From Leuctra nigra (taxonomy: Eukaryota; Arthropoda; Insecta; Plecoptera; Leuctridae): a stretch of DNA of 64,000 nt. Of the stretch, positions 33,206-45,828 are shown piece by piece. The notes under the pieces are model-generated. The model ran no database searches and was not told the origin of the DNA. It saw only the letters and a list, made by a program, of their open reading frames with translations. A program made the position numbers and the translations under genes. The stretch is from contig OW203762.1 in NCBI GenBank assembly GCA_934045905.1, forward strand, positions 806,001 through 870,000, given 5' to 3'. The first letter of the stretch is position 1; every line of letters starts with the position of its first letter.

Positions 33206-34026
33206 AGCCGTTGCGGTAAACAGTCCCTGGTAGTAGGCTGACGTACAGTCTGTTTTAAAGAAAGTGTACACCACTGCTTGGCAGCGTCAGCCTATACAAC
33301 TGACTAGATCACCCGTCATACTCCTTCCCACCAGCACTATAAACACCAGGTGGCTCAGCTAGTTAATCTTAACTAAGTTCCTTTTAAGTTACATTGCCTT
33401 CCAAAAACCATCCGGATTTTATTTAAAATGTGTTGTAAACATCTGTAAGCCTGCACGCTTTACCAATTGAGTTTATATGACATAAAAAAGTGAACTTGGG
33501 AGATTTAAAAATGAGGAAACGCATTTGCAATCATCTATCTTTCGTGTACCTTTCAGTTTACCAAGTGGCTACAAATATGCGTAGTGAGATGAACGCACAA
33601 ATTCCGGTCTACACAGGAACAATACACTTACAATTCACGTTATTCACATGACTCAAAGTTGGGAACTTTTAACAAATTATAATTTGAGATAACTCAGATT
33701 CAACCAAAAGAAATTGACCCTTTCGTTATACTAACTTCGGAACTATTGAAAGAAAAACAGAAAACTTTTGACAAGAAGTGACGTTGTTGGCGTTAACTGT
33801 AATGATAGGTAACACTTAATGATCAGTGAAAGCTGCTATAAACTTATACCCCATATGACATGTTGTACAAAAACAAAAACTTGTAAAAAAAAACTACCAA
33901 GCACCTTCCCACTTAAAACAATTGAGATCTATAAGAAGAGCCAAGCATTAATATATTGTTTAAACATTTTCGCACTTAAGGTGCTGCAAGCACTAGCGAT
34001 TTTGCTGCTTTTTGTAGACACTTTTT
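33206..34026. other. Gene-free interval with one dispersed repeat
   Basis: About 33865-33985 is the reverse complement of about 41075-41185. No gene is supported. The open frame at 33819-34076 reads repeat sequence. Confidence 0.5.
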
Positions 34027-34320
34027 GCGATACGATTGGAGACGAAACGGGTAGACCAAATTATTTGAAATTTTAATCGTGATTAGATAAAAGACAAACT
34101 TAGGGTTATCCCTTGGTACATTTTTAATTTTTTGTTTCGTTAATTAGTAATAATTAGTGGCTTTTTGGTGAAAAATTAGCTGTTTTCTTGTCTCCCTGGC
34201 TGCCGTATAAAATTAAATTTAAAAAATGTGCCAAGTGATAACCCTAAGTTTGTCTTTCATCTAATCATGATTAAAATTTGAGATCAATTGGTTTACGGGT
34301 TTGGTCTCCAATCGTATCGC
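34027..34320. mobile_element. Foldback element, about 105-bp arms
   Basis: The left arm (34027-34130) begins GCGATACGATTGGAGAC. The right arm (34213-34320) is its diverged reverse complement. Related arm sequence occurs near 4850, 715 and 10277, so it is dispersed. The target duplication was not identified. Confidence 0.6.
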
Positions 34321-34721
34321 AAATTTCATAGTTTTGCGCGGTTTTGTTGAATAACCGGCGCCTAATTTACGATGCAATATGCAAAAATGAAAAAGTGCTA
34401 CTAATATGCAATCAGAGTGATCATGTGAACATCCTGTAAAAGTTACACTCGCTTATGAAACAATTTTTCTCTCTAAATTTTCTAAAACGGCCGAGCGCTA
34501 GTATCACCTTAAGGTATGATCATACACTGTTTTTAGTAAAAAAAGATAATTGTTCAATTTTCTAAATTTGTAATATTATTTTATTTCAATCTATTGCTAT
34601 CAAAAATTCCAAAGCTTGTCTGTGTCACTCCCATAGATCATTTGCAAAATAAATAAGTTTTCATTATATTTATGAAAAACTTTAATATCTGAGCTCTGAT
34701 TGACCGTACACGTTAAAGGTA

Positions 34722-34753
<32 letters not shown>

Positions 34754-34929
34754 TTATTAATTTTTTTAGTGTTTGTTGCTTTACATAATTCCAAAGTTTT
34801 TCCTTGCCATTGTCATTGTTTCTTCGCAAAAATTATTGAAGTGTGCAATTTGTCTTGCGAAAACTTACAAATCTGGGCACCTATTTCCATTGAGCCGTAT
34901 CTCAGGTACAAATTTCTTTCTTTTTCCCA
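34321..34929. other. Gene-free interval with a poly(A) run
   Basis: An uninterrupted A run lies at about 34727-34752. No gene or poly(A)-tailed retrocopy could be recognised upstream of it. Confidence 0.5.
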
Positions 34930-34961
34930 ATTTTTTATATATATTTTTTTTATACGAGGAT

Positions 34962-37900
34962 TTACAGCTGCTGCCGTTTCTCGCATCTCAACCTCCAGTT
35001 ATCTCTATCCTCCCAATCGCCCTCTTCCAAACCCCTTTCCACCATTGCCCTCTGAACTCCGTCCATCCAGGAGCTCCTCGGGCGTCCACGCTTCCTTCTG
35101 TACGGAGGCTTGTATTCCAACATCCTTCTTGGCCACCTCTCTTCCTGCATTCTCCTGACATGTCCATACCACACTAGTTGCCTCGTCTTGACTCTATCCA
35201 CAATCGTGTTTACCGATCCCATTTCTTCTCTTATTTGCCTATTAGGTATATGCTCCAGTCTCGACACCCTGCATGATCTTCGAAGATGGTCCATTTCTAG
35301 GGCTTCCAACCGCTCCTTACTTCTCTGAGTCATCTGCCAAGCTTCAGCTCCATACGTTGCTATGGGCTCGACTATCGCTCTGTACAAAAGAAACTTCGTT
35401 TCCCTTGTCATTTGCTGAGACCAGAGTAAGGAATTCAAAGTCTGTATGGCAACCCGTCCATTAGTTATCTTTCTAGAAATGTCCTCCTCACACGTCCCTT
35501 TCTCCGTTATAAAGGTTCCTAAATATTTATATTTCTCGCACTTTTTGATCACTGCACCCCCAATGACCATGTCGTCACCCTGTTCGCCGATTACAAGATA
35601 TTCAGTCTTAGCCATGTTCATATTCAAACCCCATTTGGAATAATCCTCTGAGAGCTTCCTTAACATAAACTCTATATCCTCTCGATCATTTGCTACAACG
35701 ACCTGATCATCAGCAAAGAGCAGTGTGTATAAAGTTGTATCCCCTACCTCAATGCCCATCCCAGAACATTTTCTACACCACAAATCCAAAGCCCTTCTGA
35801 GGTATATCTTAAATAAAGTCGGAGACATGCAACATCCCTGTTTCAATCCCTTTGATACTCTGAAAGTATCTGAAACCATCTTCCCCACTTTCACTGCACA
35901 TTCCAAGTTTAAAAACTCGAAACAAATCTTGGAACTACACCAGTACTGCGTTAAAATAATTAAAATAAACTGCACAATATTTGGTGTACTGGTGTACTAC
36001 TGGTGTAGTTCCAAGAGTTGTTTCGAGTTTTTAATTATCATTACCCAGTACATTATCTTCGTAATTTTAAACATTCCGAGTTCTTATATATACTTTTAAT
36101 GCAATCTTTGTACTTTTTATCTACCCCACTTTCCTCCAATACTTGAAATAACTTAACCAGGGGCACACTATCATAGGCTTTCTCCAAATCCACAAAAACT
36201 AAATGAGTACCTCTTCCTCTCTACAATCTTTTCTCAATTAACTGTCTCAAGGAGTAAATGTTATCCATGCATGATCTACCTGTACGGAAGCCACTCTGTT
36301 CCTCTGAATCTTCTATACTAGCCTCCAGTCGCTTCTTAATAATTCTGCCGTACAACCTCCCTATTGAGTCTGAAACGCATATTCCGCGATAATTTGTACA
36401 TATTTTTTTATTTCCTTTTTTATGTATAGAACTTAAATAACCTAAATTCCACTCCTTAGGAGCTTCGTCCCCTTCAATCAAACAACTGTTAAAAATCTTA
36501 CACAATATCTCTAAAAGCATATCGAGTCCGCATTTCACAAGCTCTATAGGAATGTTTCCAGGCCCTGGGGCTTTACCATTCTTCATCTCTGCCACAGTCT
36601 TCTTTACTTCTCGTACTGTTATCCTCTCAATATTATGATTGCCATGCACAGTGGCTTGCTCTTCAGTCCATTGCAAAGCATATTCACCCCTTCTTTCAGT
36701 CAACAAGTCTTCATAATGATCTTTCCACTCCCTCAAAGTTATAAGAGGGATGATACTGCGATTCTGAGTATTGGTTCTTACGCCTTGAATCACCTTCCAT
36801 GCTTCCCGAACCTTCGTGCCTCCCAGACACCGACTCACCTGTTCGCACTTGTTCTCCCACATATCCTTCTTAAGCCTTGTCACTTCTTTCTTCACCTCCC
36901 TATTGTACCTCATATACTGCTTTCTGTCTTCAGAATCCCTCGTCTTCAGCCAGACCTGATATAATCGCTTCTTGGTATCCACTAACTTCAATAAGTCATC
37001 ACTCCACCACTCATTCCTTCTGAAATCCTGTCGACTCAGTTGGCCTAAGGCTTCTTCTGCCGCCGCCTTTATGCACCTCTTTACTTCCTCATACACTTCC
37101 GAATTGTTACCACACGCTGCTATACTACTAAGTTTATTGGCAAGTCTCATCTTATAGAGAAATTTAGTGGATTCGTCTCCAAGTAACTCTAAATTACACT
37201 TCTGAGCCACTAAAGGCGTACCTCCCTCTCCTTGAACATCGGTGGAAGGTTTATTAAACGGCTTGAACTCAAATAGAATCCGCGCTCTCAGCATGTAATG
37301 GTCCGATCCACACTCGACACCTCGATACACACGTACATCCATTGTTCTAAGCCTAGTTTTCTGAGGTAATATGATGTAATCAATAATAGACTGTAAGTTC
37401 TTGGTTGCCTGAACCCAGGTATATTGGTGAATCCTTTTGTGAGGGAAGAAACCATTCATTATTTTAAGCGCAAAAGTCTCGCACAACTCTATGAGCCGGG
37501 TGCCGCTGTCATTCACCCTATCATCTCCATACCTGCCAACCACCGAACTGTTCAACCTACTTCCTGTCCATCCGTTAAAATCCCCCATCAAGATAACCTC
37601 CTTCCGTCGTCTAATTCCCGCTAAAACCGTAGTCAGTGTGTTATAAAATTGATCTTTGGTTGGTATGTCCGCGTCATCCGTAGGTGCATAAGTTCCCACA
37701 ATCACGACGTAATGTCCCTTCAGCTGCAACTCCATCAACATTATCCGCTCATCCACCTCCTCCCAGCTCTTGATACTTCTCCGCAAGTTCTTGTGGACTG
37801 CTATTGATACACCTCTCCGGGCTCTCTCGTTCTTCTTTACCCCACTATAAAAATGCACATACTCCCCTACCTCTTCGTTACCCTGTCCCTTCTTCTTGGT

Positions 37901-38002
37901 CTCCGTCAACACACAAATGTCGATTTCCATTCTTTTCAATTCTTCGAAGACCTCATTGTACTTTGTGTTGATTCCCTGTACGTTCCACGTTGCCAAATTC
38001 AT
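34962..38002 (-). pseudogene. RTE-like endonuclease/reverse transcriptase ORF, interrupted
   Basis: Starting at 38002, MNLATWNVQGIN opens an APE-type endonuclease: the LTETK glutamate near residue 34, GTYAPTDD, MGDFNGWTG and GSDHYMLRA near residue 230. The RT part has NGKAPGPGNIPIELVK (Gly where Asp is usual), NYRGICV, QSGFRTGRSCMDNI, then a stop codon after IEKRL (36218). The same frame continues with LVFVDLEKAYDSV up to the MITE at 36070. Beyond the MITE come GLKQGCCMSPTLF and the catalytic LLFADD. The C-terminus has YLGTFITEKG, a basic KRGRPRSSW and a stop at 34962. The frame offset across the MITE equals insert plus target duplication (173 bp), so the stop and the insert are the only breaks I see. 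Confidence 0.85.
35908..36070. mobile_element. 163-bp hairpin MITE inside the RTE RT
   Basis: The arms TTTAAAAACTCGAAACAA... (35908-35946) and the reverse complement (about 35998-36040) face each other. The LINE word ACATTCCAAG (35898-35907) recurs as ACATTCCGAG (36071-36080), a 10-bp target duplication with one change. Family unassigned. Confidence 0.75.
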
Positions 38003-38355
38003 TATCCGTTTTACTCGCTGTTGTCGTCGTCGATTGTGACCATCCGAATTCCGAGGCTTTTGGTTGAGATTTTTAGCTCTTCCAGGTTTTACAAATGTTA
38101 GGTTGCTGGCCTAACGATTAAACCCCCATACTTGGAGGGCCAGGGTTTTCTGTCAGGGTTTTCCTTCCCTTATCCGAGTATACCAGTTAGATGGCGCTGG
38201 AAACTCGCCATTCACCCTCTTCCGTTAGCTACACAACGACCATCCATTGGCCGCTGTGCATTGCCCAGGAGTTACGTCGTGGACGTGGAAGCAGGATTTG
38301 CTAGCAATAGCTGACTCGAGACCTCGAGCATGCCACATGGCAAAAACAGCGGGCA

Positions 38356-38929
38356 TTAACTAGGTTTTATTGAGATATACCCCCTCGGAATAGGTATATC
38401 CCCCTAGTACCCATTACTAGCTTTTAACTCCTCACATTTTTTCCCACATTTAAAACATAAAAAAGCATACTTCTAATTAAGATAGAATCTCACACTTTTT
38501 TTTAAATTGAAGGTAATTGATTATAGCAGGGAATAGACCTCCATCAAAGTGTTCTGATGAACCTGAAATTACTGACAGCTTTTATTGCAAATCAAGTGCC
38601 GTTTTCTATTGTTATTTGAGAATAAAAACAAATTTTTGTAGAAAGCAGAGTAAATATTCATTAAAAATTAGGTTAAGGACTTGGTGTTAACTATTGCCAT
38701 GAGATTAGTGAAACAATTGGGGTTGTAAATTAAGTCATTGTTATTTAAATAAACATCTAGTGAATGCATTGTTAATAACATAAAATAATTTTTCAACAAT
38801 GGAATTTATGCACCATTGTTGTTTTATATTTTTTTCTTACTTAATGAATACAAATTGAAGCTACATAAAAAAAATTGGCTAAATCAACACATAAATAAAT
38901 TTTTATAATGGCTAGTGTATGCTCATACC
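38356..38929. other. AT-rich interval without a gene
   Basis: No gene or element end is recognised between the RTE 5' region and the foldback element. Confidence 0.5.
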
Positions 38930-41075
38930 TTAAAATTCGTGAAATCATTTCGCCCAGTTACTGCCGCCAAGCACAACACTATAAACCTAACGTTGTGTCC
39001 AAATTTGAAAAATCTAGTGGAGCGGTCGCTCCACCCAGCCAAGTCGTACCGTACACTCACACTCACTCAACATACCGTAAATGCCTAATAAACTGAGGAG
39101 CAGACCAACCAATTTTACTGTAAGCAACAACATGGCATTTTCGGCCTACTGGATCTTAAAATTGGAAAATCTCACATTGTTGCAAAATATCTTAATTTCG
39201 AGCTATGGCCCACCCCACCCCATATACCGAATTTGGGAACAATAGGGTATGTCATTTTCGTGCTAGAGGGCCGTGAAATATGTAAAATTACACCACTTTC
39301 TGATTCTGAAGATGATGATTCTGATGATATCAGGAAACACTGTTGACAGCGCCACAGCCTAAACGGCTGAGCCGATCGATCTGAAATTTTTACCATATAT
39401 GCACTTTTGGCGTCTGATGATACCTTGTCCTTACGAATTTTTTGTGCCACCATTTTGAAACCGGAAGTGACGTCATATCGTAAAAACTGATGGACCAATT
39501 GGGACGAAACTAGCGCCAAACGATTCGGATGGTCTTCTCAATGAAATATCAATAGTCAAAATAGAAATGTACTTTTACCAAAACCGGAAATGACGTCATA
39601 AAAATGCCAAATTTGAATGAAATCATCTCTTATAACAATAACTACATATTCAGAAGGCTTATAATGTTACATAGCATTTAAAGACACAAATTTTAGGTGG
39701 CAGTGAAGTCAGCCGCCATTTTGAAAACCGGAAGTGATGCCATAACTCGAGAACGGCTGGACCGATTGGAACGAAACTTGCGCTATACTTTATAGCATAT
39801 CATTTATGGCATATACATAGTTACAAGCACAACTTTTCTTAGCAACCAAATCAAAAAGGCGTATTTTTTTAAAGGAATTATAGTCTTTGGTTCCACAATA
39901 TATGCTACAAATTGTAAGAATAAACTGAAAAAAGGAATGATATCCCATAAAAAACACTCCGTGTAAAAATACCAGCCAAGTCTCTTCAACTAAAAAAAAA
40001 ATAAAAGAAATCTAAAAATTCAGCACTGAAAAGTAGTGATATCAAAAAAAGGCCAAGTCAAAACTTTTAAAAATTACTTGGCGCATCGTTTTTCTATGGG
40101 ATTATAGATATATTTTATGTATAGATGAGTATATTTGATTACCGACCTACTTCTATACTATTTATATGCACGATGCGCCAAGTAATTTTTAAAAGTTTTG
40201 ACTTGGCCTTTTTTTGATATCACTACTTTTCAGTGCTGAATTTTTAGATTTCTTCTATTTTTTTTTTAGTTGAAGAGACTTGGCTGGTATTTTTACACGG
40301 AGTGTTTTTTATGGTACAATCTAAGTGAACCATCATTGTAAACTTTAACAAATTATAAAAATAAAAAACAACTTAAAAAATAAATTTAAAATCGAAATTA
40401 ACCCGCCGGTAGTCACCTGTCATTTTGTAACGCGAGTAGTCATCTGGGGTCTGACAGAGCCCATTTACTATTGACTGCCATGTTCATTTGGAAGGTATTT
40501 TGAGTGTCCATTTATTTTTATTGTCATTGTTGATGTATTAATCTAATACCTGACCACAAATATTGCAATATTAATTTGTCACACGATTTTTTTTTAGACG
40601 TGCAACATTGTCTGTCAGTGAGTTCAGTGTCTAACTTGAAGGTACTGAGAAGGAAAAAAGCCTAATGCAGCCACCCTTAAAGAAACAGGAGAAATGGCAA
40701 GGGTGGGGTCTGTCAGACCCCAGGTGACTACTCGCGGGTTAAAAAAATTAAAAATAAAGCTTGGCGCATTGAATTTGCACCGACCATGTAGACTTCTTCT
40801 ATCTTCTTCCTACTTTCTGTCTTTCGTCGGCTCCTTTATCGTCATCTTCTTTTTTATGTTGCCTTCTCCTTGACACAATGCGCCTTGTTTATTTTTATTT
40901 TTTTTAATTTCGATTTTAAATTTATTTTTTAAGTCGTTTTTAATTTTTATAATTTGTTAAAGTTTACAATGATGGTTCACTTAGATTGTATTCTTCAAAT
41001 TTGGACACAACGTTAGGTTGATAGTGTTGTGCTTGGCGGCAGTAACTGGGCGAAATGATTTCACGAATTTTAAGT
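38930..41075. mobile_element. Foldback element split by a HelB insertion
   Basis: The outer arm 38930-39012 plus 40316-40402 is the reverse complement of the continuous right arm at about 40900-41075. Shared words include GCCGCCAAGCACAACACTAT and GAACCATCATTGTAAAC. The spacer at 40403-40900 carries GGTAGTCACCTG...CAGGTGACTACT, a second small inverted pair (GGGGTCTGACAGA and TCTGTCAGACCCC). No gene is seen. Confidence 0.75.
39013..40314. mobile_element. HelB copy 5, complete, inside a foldback arm
   Basis: It starts TCTAGTGG, has YY1/ETS/CRE-like modules near 39449, 39581 and 39713, a GAT-rich stretch at 39300-39330, and the terminal foldback (arms about 39950-40095 and 40170-40312). The undisturbed right arm of the surrounding foldback at about 40985-40998 shows the empty site (GAAGAATACAATCT). 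The element sits between an A and a T read on the minus strand, with no target duplication of note, as expected for Helitron-type insertion. Confidence 0.65.
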
Positions 41076-41189
41076 GCGAAAATGTTTAAACAATATATTA
41101 TTGCTTGGCCCTTCTTTTAGATCTCAATTGTTTTAAGTGGGCAGGTGCTTGGCAGTTTTTTTACAAGTTTTTGTTTTTGTACGTGCTAT

Positions 41190-42528
41190 GTTTGACAGAA
41201 ACATGGTTTCAAGAAGGACAAGCCGAGGTCATGATGGTTAACGACTTTATTCTTGCTTCAAATTTTTCAGGGACTGGAAAACGAGGAGGAGGCGTGGGTA
41301 TCTATGTTCGCACAAATCTATAGTCGTGTATCAACATATTACGTAATATTCAATCGGTTTAGGGAGTGTTTGAAACGTGTGGAGTAGATTTCAACACGAC
41401 AAGGAGGTTTACTGTTATCACTGTTTACAGACCTCCTGAACTGACCAATTTGAATGAATGTCTTGCTCTTCTGGAGACCCTACTCTCATCCTTGGTTCAA
41501 GAGCGAAGACAATTTCTCGTATGTGGTGACCTAAACTTAAATCCTCTTGTCAAGTCACAAAGAGCCCTTTTAGAAAGATCACTTTGAGTCTAGGGATAAG
41601 CATTCTGGACGCAGGAGCGACCAGGATCACCCCTAACTCTGCCACAGAACTCGACATAGTGCTGACAAACTGGAGTGAAATCAGCACTGTGGATCACATT
41701 GACCCAGGTCTGCCTGATCACTGTGGTCAACTAGTCAAAATACCCATTGTTGCAACTGTGGAAAGTTATGGTAGCAAAGCGGAAGACAAGGGGTCGTCAG
41801 TGAGAAAGCAGAGACCAGCGCCACGGTCAGCAAGTAGATTTTTGAAGGAGGACATCGCATCCTTCGTCGGTGATTTGGGTGAAGAGGACTGGGCCGAAAC
41901 CTACAGTGGAACGACGACGGACGAGAAGTATAGTGCTTGCCTGCGCTTATTTCTCCTGTTGTTCGAAAAACACTTCCCTAAGAAAACGTCAAAAAAGAAG
42001 CAAGGCAATAATCTAAAGGGTGGGTCACGTCAAGGATACGTGACATGTGCGAGTGGAAGAGATTCCTCAGTATTGCGTGTAAAAAAGGACGCGACTCGAT
42101 ACTATCTTCTCAACTTAGGAAGCTGAAAGGGGAGCTCAAGAAAAAAAGCAAGGTAAGAATAGAAGAGTACCATTCTAGAATCATCAACAGAGCAGAGAAC
42201 AAGCAAGAAGCTTAATGGTGAAGACACTCACTGGAAAGGAAAGAATGGATACAAAACTGTCACCATCATGAACCAGGGAGTTGAAGTTTCAGACCAGCTA
42301 CAGGTCGCTAACATTCTCAATCATTACTTTGCCACTGTCGGTAATGTAATAAATAACAAGACGACTGCAAGTAGCGTAGCAATAGATTTAACGGATAAAA
42401 TGCATACAAAATATCAGGACAGCATTGCCAAGTTTATCAACTGACTTTGTAATCACACCAACCGAGGTGATGGATGTAATAAGAGGACTGAAACCCAAAA
42501 ACTCAACCGGCTGGGACTAGGTGCCTAT
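41190..42528 (+). pseudogene. CR1/Jockey-type LINE, endonuclease and start of RT
   Basis: The endonuclease is spread over three frames: LCLTETWFQ and RGGGVGIYV (41190-41320); VITVYRPPE and FLVCGDLNLNPL (41366-41587); then TRITPNSATELDIVLTN and PDHCGQLV (41584-42126). After a degenerate stretch the RT start NSTGWD appears at about 42500, where a long-TIR element interrupts it. Its 5' side (41075-41190) is a repeat also found inverted at 33865-33985. Multiple stops and frameshifts make it a pseudogene. Confidence 0.8.
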
Positions 42529-42973
42529 GTACACTCCCCCAAATAATAAATGGTACTCCGTTTTGCGGCTATGTCCTTTCACCATAAACGATTTTAATAG
42601 GTACCCTGTAGAGTGAGAGAGCGCGATAGTTGCTGTGCGAGTGAGAAGAAAGATTGACGAGAGGTTGTCGGGCATCTCACTCACAAGTAGTCTTGTCTCG
42701 CTTGCACTTGTTACTAACTGGGGTGGTTCATGCCGAGTTGTTTTCTGGTGGAGTGGGGTGAGGTGAACTAAAATAGATAACAATGTCAATAACTGCTACC
42801 TGCAGAAGATCCTCGATTGATTCAATGCTCGAACTGTCCTCGCCGTGGTTTACCGTGAATGAATTACACTGATATTTCCAAAATGTTCGAATGTAGTATT
42901 TTCAAGGGTTTAATTTTATAGCTATTTGCATAATCATATTGTAATCGTTGAATGAACCTTTCTATTAGAATAA

Positions 42974-43922
42974 TAATATATTATATTAAATTCTTGACAA
43001 TGTCAGCAAACTGACTTGTCAGTTATGCATCAATTCATAAACGACACAAAAATCATGTAAAATAGCAATGTTTAGAATTGTATATCATATTCAGACACAA
43101 AACAATATCCACAAATTATATTGACACATTTTCTTTTGAAATATGGGTATATATCTACAGAGCAAAAGAAATTGTATACTGTAATTTGCACTTGCATTAT
43201 CAAAATAGCTAAATTTTAGCTTCAAAATGCATTCACAATAATGTGATATTACTTTGGTAATAATTGCTTTTGTTGGTTAATTGATATTACCTATGTTGAA
43301 AGTATTCTTGTATCTTGGAGAACAGTTAACATCGTTACTCGCATCTTGTATTTTAGTTACATTTTAAGGGTATCTTGCCCATCATTGACGGCATTGGCGT
43401 ATAGTTTGAAAACAAAATTTGGTTAAAATTGGTTAAAATATTAGAAAATCATTTTCATCGGTAAAATGTCCAGATCACATTGAATTTTTGCAGCCATTGA
43501 AACCCAAATATCATAACCTACATGTCACAAAATGTCCGTGGAATTGTCTGATTGATTAATTAAAATTATCCGTACTTACAAGTTGAAATTTGGCAAGGCC
43601 AATAATATTAATAACGTTTCTAAATTTTTCAGTCAATTCTTATGATTTTTAGCAAATTTGAGCTATTTTGGGACGCTTAACTTTATCTATTTATATAGTA
43701 CTGATTCCCTGAAGACAATGGCAATAATTGTAATTATACGTTTCTCACATATTTAGTCAATTCTTCTGATTTTAACAATTTATAACCCATTTTGGGACGC
43801 TAAACTTGATAATTTATAATGGATGGGGTCAGCTGCTTGAGTGGGGGGATCAATCCCCACCTGCTTATGTTAGCATTTCAATTGTGATTCATAATCAGAT
43901 TTAATGAAGCATTATCTTGTTG
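42974..43922. other. Interior of the long-TIR element, gene-free
   Basis: AT-rich sequence with no supported gene. Two short direct repeats of TTTTGGGACGCT occur near 43665 and 43790. Confidence 0.5.
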
Positions 43923-44078
43923 AATTGGCAGTGGTGATGGTTTGTTCCGATGAATGTGCTGGTGGCCCTGGTAAGGGCCACCAGCGAAGTTTCGAAGGAG
44001 TTACTTCCTTCATCTTCTGGCGGCCCTTATCAGGGCCACCAGCACATTCATCGGAACAAACAATCACCACTGCCAATT
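43923..44078. repeat. Hairpin with about 60-bp arms
   Basis: The arms 43923-43984 and 44017-44078 are nearly perfect reverse complements. Inside each arm is a smaller GGTGGCCC...GGGCCACC hairpin. Mirror-image open frames on the two strands result from this symmetry. Confidence 0.85.
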
Positions 44079-44859
44079 TATTACACGATGGTTCCGAAAA
44101 CGTCCACGACATCATTATCTTGATATTTGATATTCTGTTTTTCGTCAGTTATCAAGGGCTAGGTTTCGAAAGCAGAAAATTTGAGCAAGTATTTTTATTT
44201 ATTTTTTTGGCACGGACGTCTGTTTCTTTTGCTTGTTACTGAGGTATCACCCACTGTAATTGCATTCGATTGAGCTGATATTTTGCAAACATGTTGCATC
44301 AACTCTGCGGTTTGCAGACCTACATTTTTCGAAATTCGTTTATTGGGTCAAATTGAAATTAATGTCTTCTGATTGGTTGATCAGATCAATTTGAAATTGT
44401 GTTAGTAAGACAAAAATTTTCTTAATCGTTACAAAGTTTCCGCCATATCTATTGGTTACAATTTTAAAAAATATTTTCTATAGGTCGAGAATAAAAAGAA
44501 ACGTTGAATTGGTAATTAAGACCAACATTATATCCTATTTTACACATTCTATAAATAGTCTGAAAACTCCAAGATTCAGTGGAAATTCTGACACACAAAT
44601 ATTTAAATTTGCTATTTTTTAATTTTATCATCGCTTGTCTGAATTTTGATTAAATATGTTGCCTCACATAAGGGCTAATTGCAGCGAATACAACACATCG
44701 ATTCAACCTTCAAAAATTTCTTACTTTCTTTTTTATGTGTGTCAAAATAATGTCCGCACTCGGGGAAAAACATTAATTTTGTGCATTGCCATTTAGAGAA
44801 AATGAACAAACAGATCATAATATGAAGATCATATGAATCTACATTAACAAGTGCGTAGT

Positions 44860-45324
44860 CTATAACGCATTGATGAGCGAGCCAATTCGTTTTCCACGTG
44901 AATTGATTTGCAATTGCATGTTTCTAAGATACAAACCTTGGAATGAGCCGAAACGAAAGGCGTCAGAGAACCAGTAATGAAATATCCTGACAATTCCTTC
45001 AAGAAATTTGACAAATATTCCAAACACTCATAAAATGTCCGTTTAATGTCAATAACTCTTAAAATTAACGAAAGATTAGAATGATAATATTACAGGGGAC
45101 CGCTTCTAGATGACATTAGTGTGTTCAGATTTTCAGATCGATTGGTTGAACGGTTTGTTCTAGTCACTGCCGACAAAAATACAATAAAAACACACATAAA
45201 AAAACAGAAAGTATCCCCAATTTATAAGTGACACAAGAAGCATGTAAAAAATACATAATTGAAATTTTATGTCACATTAAAACACAAAAAAATGCACAGT
45301 GCATGACGCTCGCTATTCTCGCAC
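44860..45324 (-). mobile_element. HelA copy, diverged
   Basis: The CTAG end is decayed but AACGCATTGATGAGCGAGC is recognisable at 44864-44883. The other end at about 45304-45324 keeps GACGCTCGCT. The interior has the TTCAGATCGATTGGTTG block. Confidence 0.5.
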
Positions 45325-45828
45325 AATAAATTCAATTGCAAGTAAAACCGCACAACCAATCGATCTGAAATTTTGCACACTTACTAAAGTAATCTGTGCG
45401 GTCCCTGGGATCGATATTGAACGGTATCCTGTGATTGGTTCAAATTTTAAAATAATTATCTTTCGATTGGTTATTCCGATCGATTTGAAATTTGGCAAAG
45501 TCATTGCAACCAACATTGTCCCCAATCTTACACAAATTCAGTAAAATCCTCCCATCGGTTAAAATTTAAAACAATCTTTCCTGTGATTTTTTAAAATAAA
45601 ATCTGTCGTTATTTCAAAAGTTATTGTCATTTTAAGGACATTTTATTCTATAATCTTGAAATATTCCAAAAGTGTATACTACATTTTCATCCTTGCCTTC
45701 TTAATGCTGCAGAAAGCATATAGAAAAAAAGCAAAGCATATAGAGCAGCTGTTACTTGCAAGCGCATATCAAATCGGATGCAGTACGATGGCTTGCTCAT
45801 CAACGCGTTACACTGAGCGTTTTCCTAG
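45325..45828 (+). mobile_element. HelA copy, inverted neighbour
   Basis: The element reads from the CAACCAATCGATCTGAAATT block to the hairpin end TCATCAACGCGTTACACTGA and CTAG at 45825-45828, followed by a host T. It abuts the previous copy in inverse orientation. Confidence 0.6.

Larger units (their letters stand above)
34930..38355 (-). mobile_element. RTE-like LINE, nearly full length
   Basis: The element is in minus orientation. The 5' region (about 38355-38003) is non-coding. A single ORF with endonuclease and reverse transcriptase follows, then a very short 3' end at about 34930-34960. This layout (one ORF, short 3' UTR) and the motif set fit RTE-type LINEs. It is broken by a stop at about 36218 and a 163-bp insertion at 35908-36070. 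Confidence 0.8.

Noticed and set aside
34727..34752. Poly(A) run as the tail of a processed pseudogene
   Set aside because: I found no coding similarity upstream and no flanking target duplication. It may be a simple A run.
36635..37157. Plus-strand open frames over the RTE-like LINE
   Set aside because: They are antisense shadows of the endonuclease/RT frame on the minus strand.
43904..44242. Opposed open frames around the 43923-44078 hairpin
   Set aside because: They arise from the inverted symmetry of the hairpin and share no known domain.
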